A stretch of 64,000 nt of DNA from Molossus alvarezi (Eukaryota > Chordata > Mammalia > Chiroptera > Molossidae). This document shows positions 33,851-45,850 of this stretch, in pieces; positions within the stretch are counted from its first letter, which is position 1; each line of letters opens with the position of its first letter. Position numbers and translations under genes: made by a program. The notes beneath the pieces were generated by a model. The model saw only the letters and a list, made by a program, of their open reading frames with translations, made no database searches and had not been told where the DNA came from. The stretch lies in assembly GCA_037176705.1 (NCBI GenBank), contig CM073886.1, positions 93,178,501-93,242,500 on the forward strand. Reading direction: 5' to 3'.

Positions 33851-36159
33851 AAAGTTAAAATCCAGTGTCTAGTTACACCAGCTGCTTCGAAGTTCTCAAT
33901 AGCTATACATGGCCAGTGGCTTCCACACTGGACAGTATAGATATAGAAATTTCCATATCGTAGACAGTTCTAGTGGACAGCACCTGTCTAAAGAAGGAAC
34001 TAGGAGAACTGAGCACTCCAAGAGTAGGATTTAGTGGTGAGAAGATATAGACTCCAGATAGTGTAAATACACAAGTCAGGCAATTAGAGTTCTCAGGAAA
34101 AATAAAAACTAGAGTGAACAATATTTATATGGGCAAAGTTGTGTCAACACTAGTAATTGATTTATTCTAATTTTGTGAATAACTGTATTGGGAGAATGGG
34201 AAAGAGGGGAGACGGTGATTGATGACAGAATGAACCCTCATGTTCTGGAAGGAGAAGGCAAGAGCTCACAACTAATGTTGATGAAAGCATGCATATGTTT
34301 TGGGGATTGTGGCGTGGGGAGAGGTTGAGGGAGAATTCCTCTGGGGAGTAGGACAGGAGGTGGGTGGAATAGGCTAGAAAATTGCTGCGTGTCAGAAGCC
34401 TTTTCGAGGTATTTGATTTTAAGAACACATGCATATATTAGCTAGATAAAATAAAATAATTGTACAAAAATTCCAGACAGAATCTAATCGCTACCTATCC
34501 CTTTAGTATTTGGTCATGGCATTCAAGTAGCTAATGGGACCCCTGATAATTTATAGAGCCTGTTTGTTATAATGAAATCTATTTAGTGTACTATAAAATA
34601 TACTATAAATAAATGTAAATAAAAATATATAAAATTATAAATACATAAAATATAAAGAATGAAGAGATACATTCAGGAGGTTCAAGGAGGATTGATCTGC
34701 AGATGCGGCACTAGCTCCCAAGAATATGAGAGTGAGAAAGTAGAAAGATACTGTGCGGCCGAGGTGTCTAAGGTGGGAAACAGAGCCAATGGCAGAACAC
34801 GTGCCTAACCCAGAGCCCACCTCTTCCTGCCATGGCACAGCTAGATCCTGAAGGTACAGCCCAGAAAAGACAGATGTGCCCCTGGAGAGATGAACCTGGG
34901 GCCCAGGGACTCTGCACTCCAGGAGCTGTGCAGCAGGAGAAACGTCTGTCTCTCTGCTCACAGGGTTGCTGAGAAAGCTCTGGCTCAGAACAGCGGACCT
35001 GGCTGGGCTGGCAGTTCTGCCTCTCGAGGGTTGTGGCATCTGAGGTGAGGACTGACCACAGGGATTCTCAATCTTTCAGTTCAGGTTACACTTACTTACG
35101 AAAATTGGATCTTTGGGTGATACAGTTGAAGAGGTTAAAGACTCAAAGTGAAGTGGAATAAATAATAATTAAACTGTAGCCATTACTACTATATAACCGT
35201 GTTTCTCAAGGTTTATAAGACACCCAAAATTTTGTACTTTTAACTTGAAAGGTTTCCCCTGAACAGAATGCCACCCTTCGAGTAGAAGTACCCTGATGAC
35301 TGTATATGTACCTCCACCCAGGAAGCCCTGCTGTTACATATTTCAGGACATGATCTTCCCTTTGGTGCTGACTTGCCTTTTTGCTTTCCTTCCTACCTAG
35401 TCTAATGTGCAGCAAAATTGTTCCCAGTTCTTCATTTTGTAACACAACCCACTCAGCAAAATGCTCCATCAGGCAGTTAACTGTCTGAGTTGTCTGCTCG
35501 GATGAGAAGTTGTAGCAAAAGGCAATTTTATACATGGATTAAGATTTGGCAGAGCCCCAGGAAGATTTAGGTTCGTAGACATGACACAGCACACTGGCTG
35601 GGAACCATCGGTTAAACCTGTCTGCAAACGTCATCTCTGACCCCAGAACAAAACACATAGAGGATGCTTCTCCATTGCACTGTTCTCCCTCATGACTCTC
35701 TGTGGGGTAAGCATGAAGATTCCTGTGTTACTGAAGAGGAAAACTGCTGCTTAGAGAGGTCAGACATAGGTTCCACTTGATGAGATTTTCATCTACTCTC
35801 ACATCCCTGTTCTCGCCTGCCTCCCTGTTACATACTTCCATTGGTCTTCTAGAAATGTCTGACATACGCTAGTTTCATAGGAGGGACAGGGCTGCCTTAT
35901 CACTGCAGATGTCTGAAATCATCTTCCCCAACAGCTGAGTAATGGGGAATAATTATTACTGGGAAGCAGTGTGACAGAAATATGTTGGGGATTGTGACAA
36001 CTTAAACCAGTTATCAGTAATTTAAACCAGTAAGCAATACAGACGCACGTGCCATTACTGGGGCATTCTAAATGGTTTTTTCCTTGTGTTTTCTGTATGG
36101 GGACACGTGAGAACCTTTGGAAATTAGAAGTTGTATTTCCTTCCTTTCCACTCTGTGAT
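33851..36159. other. Unclassified non-coding sequence
   Basis: No gene or nameable repeat. AT-rich tract at 34560-34670. A 134-codon minus frame (34635-35039) and a 109-codon one (35206-35535) have no domain features. Confidence 0.4.
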
Positions 36160-36300
36160 CTGAATCATGAATCTGGGCATCACAGTAGACTCTCCTCCCT
36201 CACTGCATAGCTACCTCTCTCTACAGCACCCTCATTTGATCCATCGCACAGTCCTACTAGCCTGAATGCCAAAGTATCTCTCAAATCTTTCCATCCTACT
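36160..36300 (+). repeat. L2 LINE fragment
   Basis: TGGGCATCACAGTAGACTCT, then CAAATCTTTCCATCCTACTC, corresponds to the interior of the L2 3' region. Confidence 0.6.
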
Positions 36301-36309
36301 CTAGTCATG

Positions 36310-36430
36310 AGCATGGTGTTGGGGTCAGACTGCCTGGGATGAGCCCAGCTGTGCCTCTCGGTGTCTTTGAGCCTCCCCAGCAGAGTGTGGGAGTGCTCGA
36401 ACCGCTCCACCCACACCAGCACTCAGTACT
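36310..36430 (+). repeat. Probable MIR fragment
   Basis: GGGGTCAGACTGCCTGGGAT followed by GAGCCCAGCTGTGCCTCTC resembles the MIR 5' part. Confidence 0.5.
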
Positions 36431-36449
36431 GTCCTGTTTCAAATGCTCC

Positions 36450-38284
36450 CCATACCCGAATGGCCTCTTGCTTTAATTTTCAGATTTTCTTTTCTGGTAA
36501 GCTTAAACTTTTTCTTGTTTAGTTACCCTATTTACTGCTTCCTCTCTGTATTTTCCTTTGCTCATTTTCAAAACTTGGACTATTTGTTATGTTTTATATA
36601 ATAATAACTATATTCCTATTTCAATTTTCTCTTTAGAAGCAATTAATTTTATATTTCTCTTCATATTTCAGGTGACTCTTAGAAGCAAGAAAATGTGAGT
36701 GAAAATAGTGAAACAACATGGCCAAAGCACTAAATATCACCCAGAAGTGGAGTGTCCCTGGAAATTATCTGCATAAAGTCAGTAAACTTTGTCTTTAGGA
36801 TGTTAATGCTGAATCATATTATTCTCAACGTGAATTATTGTTATTTAGAAATAACTTTGAAAATGGCCAAAGGATAGGAGGTTAGAGAGGAAATTAGGAA
36901 AAAAATGTTAGTTGACTTTATTCCCCTCATCCTTTTGTCCTCATCCAGATCCTGGTATTACATTTTCCCAATGAATGCCAGGATCTATGTAATGTTTCTT
37001 TTGTATTTCTTAATTATTGGTAGTATAATAAAACTGATTATGTCATTATTATCACTCAAAATATATCACCTAGTATGTGAAAATGCAAATACATATACTT
37101 TTATATTAGTGGGGAAGGAAAAGTCCTCAGGTATTTATATTTTAAAATTTTTATTAGAAAATTATTGAGGGACAGTGGCGATTCTTTGGTTATTGTGAAT
37201 TTTTTTGAACTTTCAAAGTCTTCCAGTCTGTTTTATATAAAAAGCTACAAAAGACTACGTGCCTTCAAGCCCATTTCTTTAGGATACATAAAAATCACAG
37301 TAAACTGAGTATCAGGCTCCTGGAAATACTCCAGATATTTGATGCCCCAACTTGTCAGGATTGGAGACCAATTGCTCCTGGAATGTGGGACAGTGTTTTA
37401 CTTGAGTTCCTGTCTGTCCTCCCAGGTTAAAGCTAATCTGAGTCACTTTCCAGTTTCAGCCACCAACTATATCTGTAGCGGCAGTGACATTTTTACGCAA
37501 GGAAAGATGTGTGCTGCCCATCTGTCATGTAAAAACATAATACAGCTAACCCATCTACCCTGTTTCTTACTACATGTGAACGATGAAGCACGGGGGCTGG
37601 GCTGGGGCTCTCCTGGGAGAATTAGTGGCAAGAGACACTCATTTGCATGGTATGCTGCCAAGAAAATGAACATTAGGTGAGCCGTGATCCACAAAGTGCA
37701 GGAGCACCTCTGCAAGAAGATGTGGATCTGCACTCATGGTGCCTTCAGCCTCTGTCTTGAATGTCTAAGCTCATAAATGTGTCACTGTTTATGCCTGACT
37801 CAGTGGATCAGGAAGACTTTTCCAGAACAATGGCAGCATGATGGAGTGGGGCCGGGAGGTCTGGACAAGGGTACTGGCCGTGTCACTGACCAACTAGGGG
37901 GTCTTTGGACAAATCTCTTCACTTTATTAACATTGGTTTATTCATCTCTAAAAAGATAACACTGAGCTTAATCACCATTTCTAACATTCTGTTTATTACC
38001 ATGGCACTTACTTAGGCTGCCCTGAACACACAGGCGACAGACACAGTTGACTTGCCGTGGGCTAGAATATGGCTGTTGGGTGGGTCACCCACTGCACAGA
38101 GGGGTCTGCTCTAATTTGCCCATGCTTTCTCTTCCAGACACCCATCTTTGACCAGCAGCACACATTTTCTGTGACCAAGTACACACCTTTGTAGATTGAA
38201 GCAAAGCTAACATGCTCACGAATGACCAAAGCCCAATGTGACCAAGAAAAACCCACGACAAGGAGGAATAATGACCATGATACT
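36450..38284. other. Unclassified sequence with one MIR-like piece
   Basis: A MIR-like segment is visible at about 37850-37970 (GTCACTGACCAACTAGGGGG...CTCTAAAAAGATAA). Otherwise no gene or nameable repeat. Confidence 0.4.
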
Positions 38285-38289
38285 TAATT

Positions 38290-38705
38290 TGTTTGGCAGA
38301 TTGAATCATGTCCCCTGTTTTGAAGATCCACATGGGTCCTCTGTCATGGAACCTTACTGTGCCTCCCTCTGTGGGCAGAGTGTAATTTCTGTTGCACTGA
38401 CGTTGGGCTGGGCCATTGACCTGCACTGGCCAATGGCAAGTCGCTACTGGCTGTGCCTCCGATGCAGAGCCCTTAGTGCTCTGGCATCATGACACTTGCT
38501 GTCTTGCACTTCGGCCCTTCACCTGGAGAAGAACAAGTCCTCAACAGCTGCTGGTCCAAGAGGAGGAGAGATTTGCAGGGCAGATCTAAACCCAGCTGGC
38601 AGCCAGAAGCAGAACTGGCCTGAAGACCCATAAGCAAGCAAAATAAATACTTGTTGTGAGCCAGTGAGATTTCAATGTTGTCACACAGTAAAGACTGGCC
38701 AGAAA
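38290..38705 (+). repeat. Ancient LTR-like repeat (ERVL/MaLR type)
   Basis: Starts near GGCAGATTGAATCATGTCCC. Near the 3' end AAATAAATACTTGTTGTGAG and CAGTGAGATTTCAATGTTGT match the polyadenylation region of old mammalian LTRs. No internal viral sequence. Confidence 0.6.
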
Positions 38706-38719
38706 CTTGAAATTCCACA

Positions 38720-39029
38720 AATAAGTATTCCTTTGGCTTTGTTTCATTAAAAATGTGCCTGTCTGGAATAAGTTTAAAAAAAAAAAAAGCTTTGTTTGTG
38801 TGTCCTACCTTAGAAAGAATGGACTTACTGAGTTATTTCTGGAGAGCATATTGTAGGGAGGAAGGAGCAGGGGAGGAAAAGGCATAAATGTACTAGAGAC
38901 AGGAGGAAAGACAGGATGTTTTCGTGGGGATAGCATGGGTTGGAAAAAGGAGACTCTAGAAGCTAGTGGCAAACTTGACTATTTACAGCTTGGTTCTGGG
39001 TTCCTTTGTGCCTGAGAAGCTATGTGTCT
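38720..39029. other. Unclassified non-coding sequence
   Basis: A poly(A) run at 38776-38788 is the only notable feature. Confidence 0.4.
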
Positions 39030-39043
39030 GGACTTACACTTTA

Positions 39044-39294
39044 TTATTATTTTTTTTATCCTCATTCGAGGACATTTTTCCATTTTTTGTACAGACAGAG
39101 TGGGAGGGAGAGAGAGGAAGAGAGAGAGGGAAACATTGATGTGAAAGGGACACATCGAGTGGCTGCCACCCGCACGACCAACCAGGGCCGGGGACAAACT
39201 GCAACGGAGGTACGTGCCCTTAGCGGGAACCGAACCCGGGTCTCTCAGTACCGCAGGTGGACGCTCTAACCGCTGAGCAAAAACGGCCAGGGCA
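39044..39294 (-). mobile_element. Ves-type SINE, class 1
   Basis: Minus-strand head CCCTGGCCGTTTTTGCTCAG (changed within the A box), B box GGGTTCGGTTCCC, and tail with CTCGAATGAGGATAAAAAA. Perfect 14-bp duplications GGACTTACACTTTA (39030-39043 and 39295-39308) flank it. Confidence 0.95.
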
Positions 39295-39339
39295 GGACTT
39301 ACACTTTAAATGGTGATACTTCTTAGGGTTGTGTCCTGA

Positions 39340-40430
39340 GCTCTCTACTTCCGTCACTCTGTGCATGCTCTCCCTGGGCAGTCTCATCCACCCACACTCT
39401 ATATGTTGTGTCTCCTGGCACTCCTTCCCTCTAACACACAACACAACAAACCTGTGTTTGGCAACTCCGCTTGGATGACCATAGACTCTCAAAGCCAACA
39501 AACCAGACTGGACTGGTTAACTTCTTTGTCTATCCAAGCACCTTCTCCTACAGTCATCATCTCAGGAGATAACACCCTGTCCATGGTATTGATCAAATAA
39601 AAACTGGGTGCCTGCTTGACGTCTCCCTCCCTCTGGCAGCACATCAAACCCTCCTTAAAGTCCATCACTTAGAATTCATCTATGGCGTGAAGATAAAGTC
39701 AAACCCTGTAGCAGGACAGGCCTCCCCACCCCTCCAGCTTCACCTTTTTCTGCTCCTCCCTCGGACTTTCCAGTGGAGCCCTGGTGAGCATCTTCTATCT
39801 CCACAGTCTAACTGCATCCTCTGCTTCTGGGTTTTTGTATATGGTCTTGGTTCCGTTTGGCAGGCTTCCCTAACTTCCCTGTCTCTAAGCTGGTTTTCCC
39901 AGTAACTCCTCTTCCTCAGTAGTCTTAGTCTAGGTCAGTGGTTTTCAATGGAGGGTGATGTTGTCCCCAGAGGCCATTTCGCCATGTCTGGAGACATTTG
40001 GATTGTCACAGTTGGGCAGGGATACTACTGACATCTAGTGAGCAGAGGTCAGGAATGCTGCTAAACATCCTACAATGACCCCCACATGAAAGACCCCAAT
40101 GACAAACAATTATCTGTCCCCAAATGTCAATAAGTGAGATTGAGAAACCCCGGTCTATATTTCACCTTCTCTGGGGAGCCTTTCCTGACCTGGCCAGAAT
40201 GGGTCAGGTGCCCCTCGTGTCTGCTCTCGTGCCCCTCTCCTTAGACTTCTCAAAGCCCTGCCCCTGCTGCACTGTGTTCTGTTCCCTTGTCTATTTCCTC
40301 TTCTGGAATGTGAGCTCCTGCAGGTCAGGTACAGTGTCTTGTTTCCCTTTCAATTCCCAGCTCCCAGCATGGTTCCTGGTAATGGGAAGCGTGCAATGCA
40401 TATTTGCTAAATGACTTAAAAATGAATACA
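39340..40430 (+). repeat. L2 LINE 3' end, split by a hAT element
   Basis: L2 landmarks precede the break (AAAGTCAAACCCTGTAGCAG at about 39697). After it come TCTCTGGGGAGCCTTTCCTG, GAATGTGAGCTCCTGCAGGT and TATTTGCTAAATGACT. The order is collinear across the 216-bp insertion at 39936-40151. Confidence 0.82.
39936..40151 (+). mobile_element. Non-autonomous hAT-Charlie MITE (MER-type)
   Basis: Ends CAGTGGTTTTCAA and TTGAGAAACCCCG (the reverse complement of which is CGGGGTTTCTCAA) form short inverted repeats. Eight-base direct repeats GTCTAGGT (39928-39935) and GTCTATAT (40152-40159) match the hAT target length. Interior includes GCTAAACATCCTACAATGAC. No transposase is encoded. Confidence 0.85.
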
Positions 40431-40583
40431 CAAAAGTAATTCTAAAAGTGAGGATCTCACACACCACATTTTCCCCAGAAAAGTTATTGTTTGTGTGCAT
40501 TACAGACCTGTCTTCAGATACTCAGCTGTGGCAAAGGAAACCAGCTTGAGTGATGAAAAGTCAGAGGTAAGAACAATCATCCT

Positions 40584-40840
40584 GGCTCTGGCCAGCATGC
40601 TCAGTGGTTAGAGCATTGGCCCATGACCAGAGAGTCTGGGTTTTGTTCCCTCTGAGATGATGCACCTCAGTTGTAGTTTGTCCCCAGCCCTTGTTGGGGT
40701 CGTGTGGGTGGCAACCAGTCGATGTGTCTCTCTCACATTGATGTTTCTCTCTCTCTCTCTTCCCCCCTCTCTCCCTCCCGCTCTATTTGAAGATAAATAC
40801 AAAAATGTCCTCGGGTGAGGATTTAAAAAAAATTTTTTTT
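40584..40840 (+). mobile_element. Ves-type SINE, class 1 (diverged), first of a pair
   Basis: Head GCTCTGGCCAGCATGCTCAG with GGTTAGAGC, and tail GTCCTCGGGTGAGGATTTAA. The A box has an indel, so this is an older copy. The left duplication TAAGAACAATCATC (40568-40581) pairs with TAAGGACAATCACTC beyond the next SINE. Confidence 0.9.
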
Positions 40841-40847
40841 AATTTGT

Positions 40848-41049
40848 CCTGGCCGGTGTGGTTCAGTTGGTTGGACATCATCCCATGCACTGAAAAGTCA
40901 CTGGTCTGATTCCCTGTGATAACATATACCCAGGTTGCAGGTTTGATCCCTAGTCAGGGTGCGTACTGGAGGCAACCAACTGATATTTCTCTCTTCTCCC
41001 TCTCCCTTCCTGTTTCTAAAAAAATCAATAAAGCCACATTAAAAAAATT
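40848..41049 (+). mobile_element. Ves-type SINE, class 2, inserted in the tail of the preceding SINE
   Basis: Head CCTGGCCGGTGTGGTTCAG and end AAAAAATCAATAAAGCC. It sits directly after the poly(A) of the class 1 SINE in the same orientation. A TAAGGACAATCACTC at 41050-41064 closes the outer duplication. Confidence 0.92.
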
Positions 41050-41064
41050 TAAGGACAATCACTC

Positions 41065-41949
41065 TAATCCACGCCCTACCTGCACTGCCAGGGAAAAGAT
41101 TTCTTTAAGAATTCTCTTGTATATTTGGGCCACAGCAAATTGCCACCCTGCACGGGAAAATGAGCATTTGGATAGTTATTTTGTTTTTTACTGGTTTCTC
41201 TTGCCAGTAATACCCTGGTTATAGAAGTAGCCATGCCCACAGTGTGATGTGTGTCACAGAATTATTATTCTTATTAGCGGTATTAGTATTATTATCATAA
41301 ACATTATTATATATATTTCCATGACCTGGTTTTTTTCCCATTAAATAATTGCTGAAGCAGTTTGTGTCATGACTTTCTTTTACAGGTGAAAATGCCACAT
41401 AATTCAAGTGAAGGCAATGTGAGCCAATATATTTCATCACCCAGCACCATAATCTATTAAGCCTGAGATATTTTCAAGGAATTGCCTTAAATCCTTTGGT
41501 GGTTTAAAGTAGCTTCAGAGGGATTAGTGGCTTAGAGGTAATTGTTATTGCTAATATTTTATTTGAAATGTCCTGTTCAGCAAAGGTAATGTGACATTTT
41601 GTGCAGTGGAAATGCTAACTTTCTAGGGAAAGGGAAGAGTCAGAATGTCAGTGCCCAGGAGAGGGAGGGAAGGGCGCCCACGAGACCAAGGACAAGTGCC
41701 CAAACTAAGGTGACCAGCTAGCTGAGTCGGAGCTGACTGTCATGTGGACCCTGGGAAGCTGGAGTTTTAATTTTATGTGAATTGTGAGATTAATCTGAAA
41801 GATTAATCAGCTCTAAATGGAAACACAAGCTTTATTTTTTTATTGTATTTAATAAGTACGGAGAATGAAACACGTGGAAACGCCTCTTTGCAGGCTCACC
41901 CTCTTCTACTAAGACAGTAAGTGGAGCTGCTCAGGGCGGCTTTGTCTCT
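41065..41949. other. Unclassified non-coding sequence
   Basis: TTATTA-rich patch at 41259-41320. No gene or nameable repeat. Confidence 0.4.
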
Positions 41950-42125
41950 AGGACAATGGATCTTGGATATAGGTGCTTGAGAAATCACCTGGGGCACGTG
42001 TTCAAAGATAAAGATACCTTTGGCTCTACTCACACCAACTCTGATTCTATAGTTTGGAGATGGCCCCTCAAATCTGCATTTTAATCTGAGTTCCAGGGAA
42101 TTCTGATGCAGGTATTCCTTATTCC
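41950..42125 (+). repeat. hAT-Charlie (MER5-like) fragment
   Basis: GAGAAATCACCTGGGGCAC, CTGCATTTTAATCTGAGTTC and CAGGGAATTCTGATGCAGG match the order of the MER5-type element. Termini are lost. Confidence 0.65.
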
Positions 42126-42269
42126 TAGGGAAACATTGAATGAACCAGTCTCTATCTTGCCCATAATATCATGATTCTTCAGTTTCTATGCATGGCCCAA
42201 ATGCATCCTGTGAGTTCTAGACCCATGTACCAAAATGGCAATAAAAATCTCTATTCGAATGCCTTAAAG

Positions 42270-43112
42270 GTACTTCAGACTCAGCCTGTTCAAACCCAAA
42301 TGTCCTCTTCTAGTACTGCCTACCTCAGTGACACTAGTGCCTATCCAGTTCTGCAATATAAAAATGGAGATGTCACCTCCCTTTCTCTCCTTAAATCCAC
42401 TCCACCTTGGCCATCACACTGGCCCCAGCTCCCATCATCACTTACCACCTGTTGTCTAGACCACAGCAATAGCTCACTAGCCAGTCTCTGCATTCACTCT
42501 TCAATCTGCTCTCCTCACTGAGCTGGAGGCATCTTTGCAAGATGTAATGTTTTAGTGTTGCATCATTCCCTGTGAAAACACTTCAACTTCCCATGGGCTC
42601 TTAGATTAGGAGCAAAGTCCTTTCTTTGGCTTGCAAAATCCTACTCGGTGGTGACCAAACGACTACTACTGCAGCCTTGCCTCATACAACTTTCTCCCTG
42701 GCTCTATGTTGTGGCCATATTGCCCTTTCTTCAGTTCCTCAAACGTGCACACTTGCCCCCTGGCACAGGTTATTCCTTTGCACTGAAGCAGTTTTTTCCT
42801 CTGGTCCTCTCCCCCTCCCTTTGCCTAGTAACTACCTACATCTCCTTCAAATGACCTCCCCAATTTTGCCTTTTGATCTTCTCCTAACTTAGCTCAGTTT
42901 CCCTAATGATATGCCCTCGAATAACTATATTTTTCTTGTAATTACACATTTGGTTTTGTGAATATCTGATTAATGCCTGCCTTTCCCTAGACTGTGAGGT
43001 CCACAAAGGTGGCAGTTAGGTTCTTTTTGGCTCACTCTTGTAGCCCTACAACTTCTCACAGTGCTAGATGCATGGAAGTGCTCAATACATGTTTGTTGAA
43101 TGACTGAATGTA
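42270..43112 (+). repeat. L2 LINE 3' end, long fragment
   Basis: Long collinear L2 3' sequence: GACCACAGCAATAGCTCACT, CACTTCAACTTCCCATGGGC, TTTGGCTTGCAAAATCCTAC, TCCTTCAAATGACCTCCCC, CTGTGAGGTCCACAAAGGTG and finally CATGTTTGTTGAATGACTGA. Frames of 88-116 codons inside are remnants or chance. Confidence 0.9.
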
Positions 43113-43376
43113 TCTTGTGTGACATACTGTTGAAAGAACAAGTCCATTTGAACTTCTTTAGACAGAGAAATCAGAGTAGGCCTAGCAGAGACAGACATTG
43201 GGAACTTCGAGCAAAGTGAAATGGAGTGGTAAGGTAATTAGCTAGATAATGAAGGCAAGTAGGACAATATAATTATGACATTTAAGTACTGTCATTAAGT
43301 GTACCAAAACGTTGTTCCCAGTAATATCATTTTAAACTCTGGCTGGCTTCCCAGTGACAGAGGGATGGGACATTGT
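43113..43376. other. Unclassified spacer
   Basis: No feature seen. Confidence 0.4.
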
Positions 43377-43390
43377 AAAAATAATAATGA

Positions 43391-43634
43391 GCCCTGGCCG
43401 GTTTGGCTCAGCAGTTAGAGCGTTGGCCCGCGGTCCAGAGAGACCCGGGTTTGGTTCCCGCTAAGGGCACATACCTTGGTTGAAGTTTGTCCCTGGCCCC
43501 GGATGGGGTCGTGTGGGTTGTAACCAGTTGAAGTATCTCTCTCACATCTATGTTTCTCTCTCTCTCTTCCTCCATCTCTCTCTCCTGCTCTATCTGAAGA
43601 TAAATGCAGGAATGTCCTTGGGTGAGGATAAAAT
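43391..43634 (+). mobile_element. Ves-type SINE, class 1
   Basis: GCCCTGGCCGGTTTGGCTCA head, box B GGGTTTGGTTCCC, tail GTCCTTGGGTGAGGATAAAA. Perfect 14-bp duplications AAAAATAATAATGA (43377-43390 and 43635-43648) flank it. Confidence 0.97.
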
Positions 43635-43649
43635 AAAAATAATAATGAT

Positions 43650-44880
43650 CTCGATTAATAAATTCTTAGATTTTACTTAACATTCAGAGTATTTAGAATA
43701 ATCAATGGCCTTTGGTTTGTTACGTAGAGTCTAATGTTGGGTATCATCTTGCTGGGCCATTCCCTCAAAACAATTTAATCTAATTTATGGTAAGAGCTTC
43801 AAGGGGCTTGCTGGCTTACTTAGAGAATCTTTTATCCCAGTTTTCACACTCACTCTGAAAAGTAAGATCAGTGTCTGAAGTCTTGAAGCTACCGGCCTCT
43901 TCTGGATGTGTAACAGCTGCATGCATCTGTTAGATGGATCAGCATTTTGTTGGTCAGATTCTGCATGGCCAATGATCTACTAGTAACAACTCTGTCTCAG
44001 TGGCACTTGTCTTAAAGAAGACCCAGAGAGCTTTTCAAATAGAAATCACAAGACCGTAGATAGAAAAAGGAGACACATACAAAAAGACCTTCACAGTAAA
44101 AACCAAAAGGGGAAGAGGACACTAAAGAAGAACAATGGGAGAGGATGGCATAGGCTATAGATTATGTTTATAAGATAATTAACATATGTGACACTATTAT
44201 AGCTATAGAATATGTTCAAAATTTGCAACTGCTTTGAATTTCTGTTGCTGATATAGAAGAATTCAACCCAAATGTTTAATGAAAATAATTCATTGAGCAT
44301 TTCTGCTTCATAGGGAAAAAATTTCCCCAGTTCTACAATGTCTGAAGGAGCTTCTAGTTCTTGGTGTCTTCCCATCAGTATGTGATGGAACCAACTTCAA
44401 AACCATGCCAAGGCAATCTGAATATATACTGGCTCTAACATGTTTGGTTGTATGTCTGCCATGATGCTAGACACTTTTATATAGACCTGAGACTGTAAAC
44501 TGAAAAAAAGAGAATTTTCACTCTGAAAGATTATTCTCTGGGGAATCTGAGCAGCCCAAGAGAAAGTCCCTAAAGAGACTGACATAGGGTGCTCACCAAA
44601 GAATGCACAGCCAGGTCAGCCTGTGCAGGGTGAGGCCCCCGCTGACAAGGCTTATGCATGCCCTGTGCCTCCAAGCTGCTCTATGGTGCTCCACTCTACC
44701 TTAAGAGGACAGACAAGGAGCACAAGACATCGGAAGACGACTATAATGTGAAAGACAGAGGCCAAAATCACTGGAAAAAAGCACATATAGGAAACAGAGA
44801 CCATGCATAGACCTGAAAACCTGAAACATTTTATAATCTCTCTAGAGAGATAAAAGAAGATACTGTATCTATGAAGTAAG
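43650..44880. other. Unclassified non-coding sequence
   Basis: No gene. May include old L1M sequence near its right end. Confidence 0.35.
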
Positions 44881-45850
44881 AATAACATAGTATAAAAAAC
44901 AAGAAAATAGGGAAACAAAAAAAGGGACAGTGGATATAAATATATATAATAACAAAAATAAAAACTTAGTTGAAGGTCAAAAGATAAAATTAAGTCTTTC
45001 AGAAGTATTAAAAAATGTAAGAAACATTGGAGAGAAGTTATAAGAGAATTGGAGGATCATTTCAGGATGCTTAAATCCCAATACCAGGATTTCTAGAAAG
45101 AAAAAACAAGTAAAATAAAATTATTTAAAAAATTTCTAAGTAATAAGTAATAACTTTCTGAATCAAAAGAACACAGCTAGTGTCCAGCACAAGACCCAAA
45201 ATAAAGCATATTTTTGCAAAAATTCAGAACATGGATAATAAGAGATTAGATCAAAGTTTTTAAGGAAGAAAAACAATTTATATACAAAAGATCAGTGATC
45301 AGATTGGCATCAGAATTCTCAATAGTTACATTGGAAACTAGTAGAAAATGAAGAAATACCTTTAAAATTCTGAGTGAAAAATTATTTCAACCCTAAAATT
45401 ATATACCCAGATGAACCACTGATCAAAGATGAAGGTAGAATAAAGATGTTTTGGGATGTACAGGGCTTAGTTTTCCTTTTATGCATCAGTTTTCTGGGAA
45501 GTCACTCAAGATGGCATAACACTAAGAGGAAACAGAAAACCAAGATAGGAGAGATGGGACCCAGGAAACAAGACCAACATAAGACAGGCAAAGGAAATAT
45601 CCAGTTACCTTGGAGGCAAATTCCAGAGGAAAACTAGGCACAGGTGTAGAGGACAATTGAGGACAGGAGCAGATCAGGAGATGCTGGAAGAGATGTTTTC
45701 AAGAAGATGAAACTGAGAGACTGACTATGTGCTGCTATGTTTGAACAATCTGGCAGAGATTTAGACTCCTGGGGAGAGTTTGGGGTTGATTCAGTGGTAA
45801 GTACATAAGAAAACTGAACACACACACAGAAACACACACACACACAGTTA
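44881..45850 (+). repeat. Old L1M/HAL1-like LINE fragment
   Basis: GATTGGCATCAGAATTCTCA, AATTCTGAGTGAAAAATTAT and TATATACCCAGATGAACCAC (about 45301-45420) are in the order found in old L1M or HAL1 3' halves. Heavily mutated. A short (CA)n at about 45818-45845 closes it. Confidence 0.65.

Noticed and set aside
42171..42892. Frames of 68-116 codons
   Set aside because: Inside an L2 3' end; remnants or chance, not a gene.
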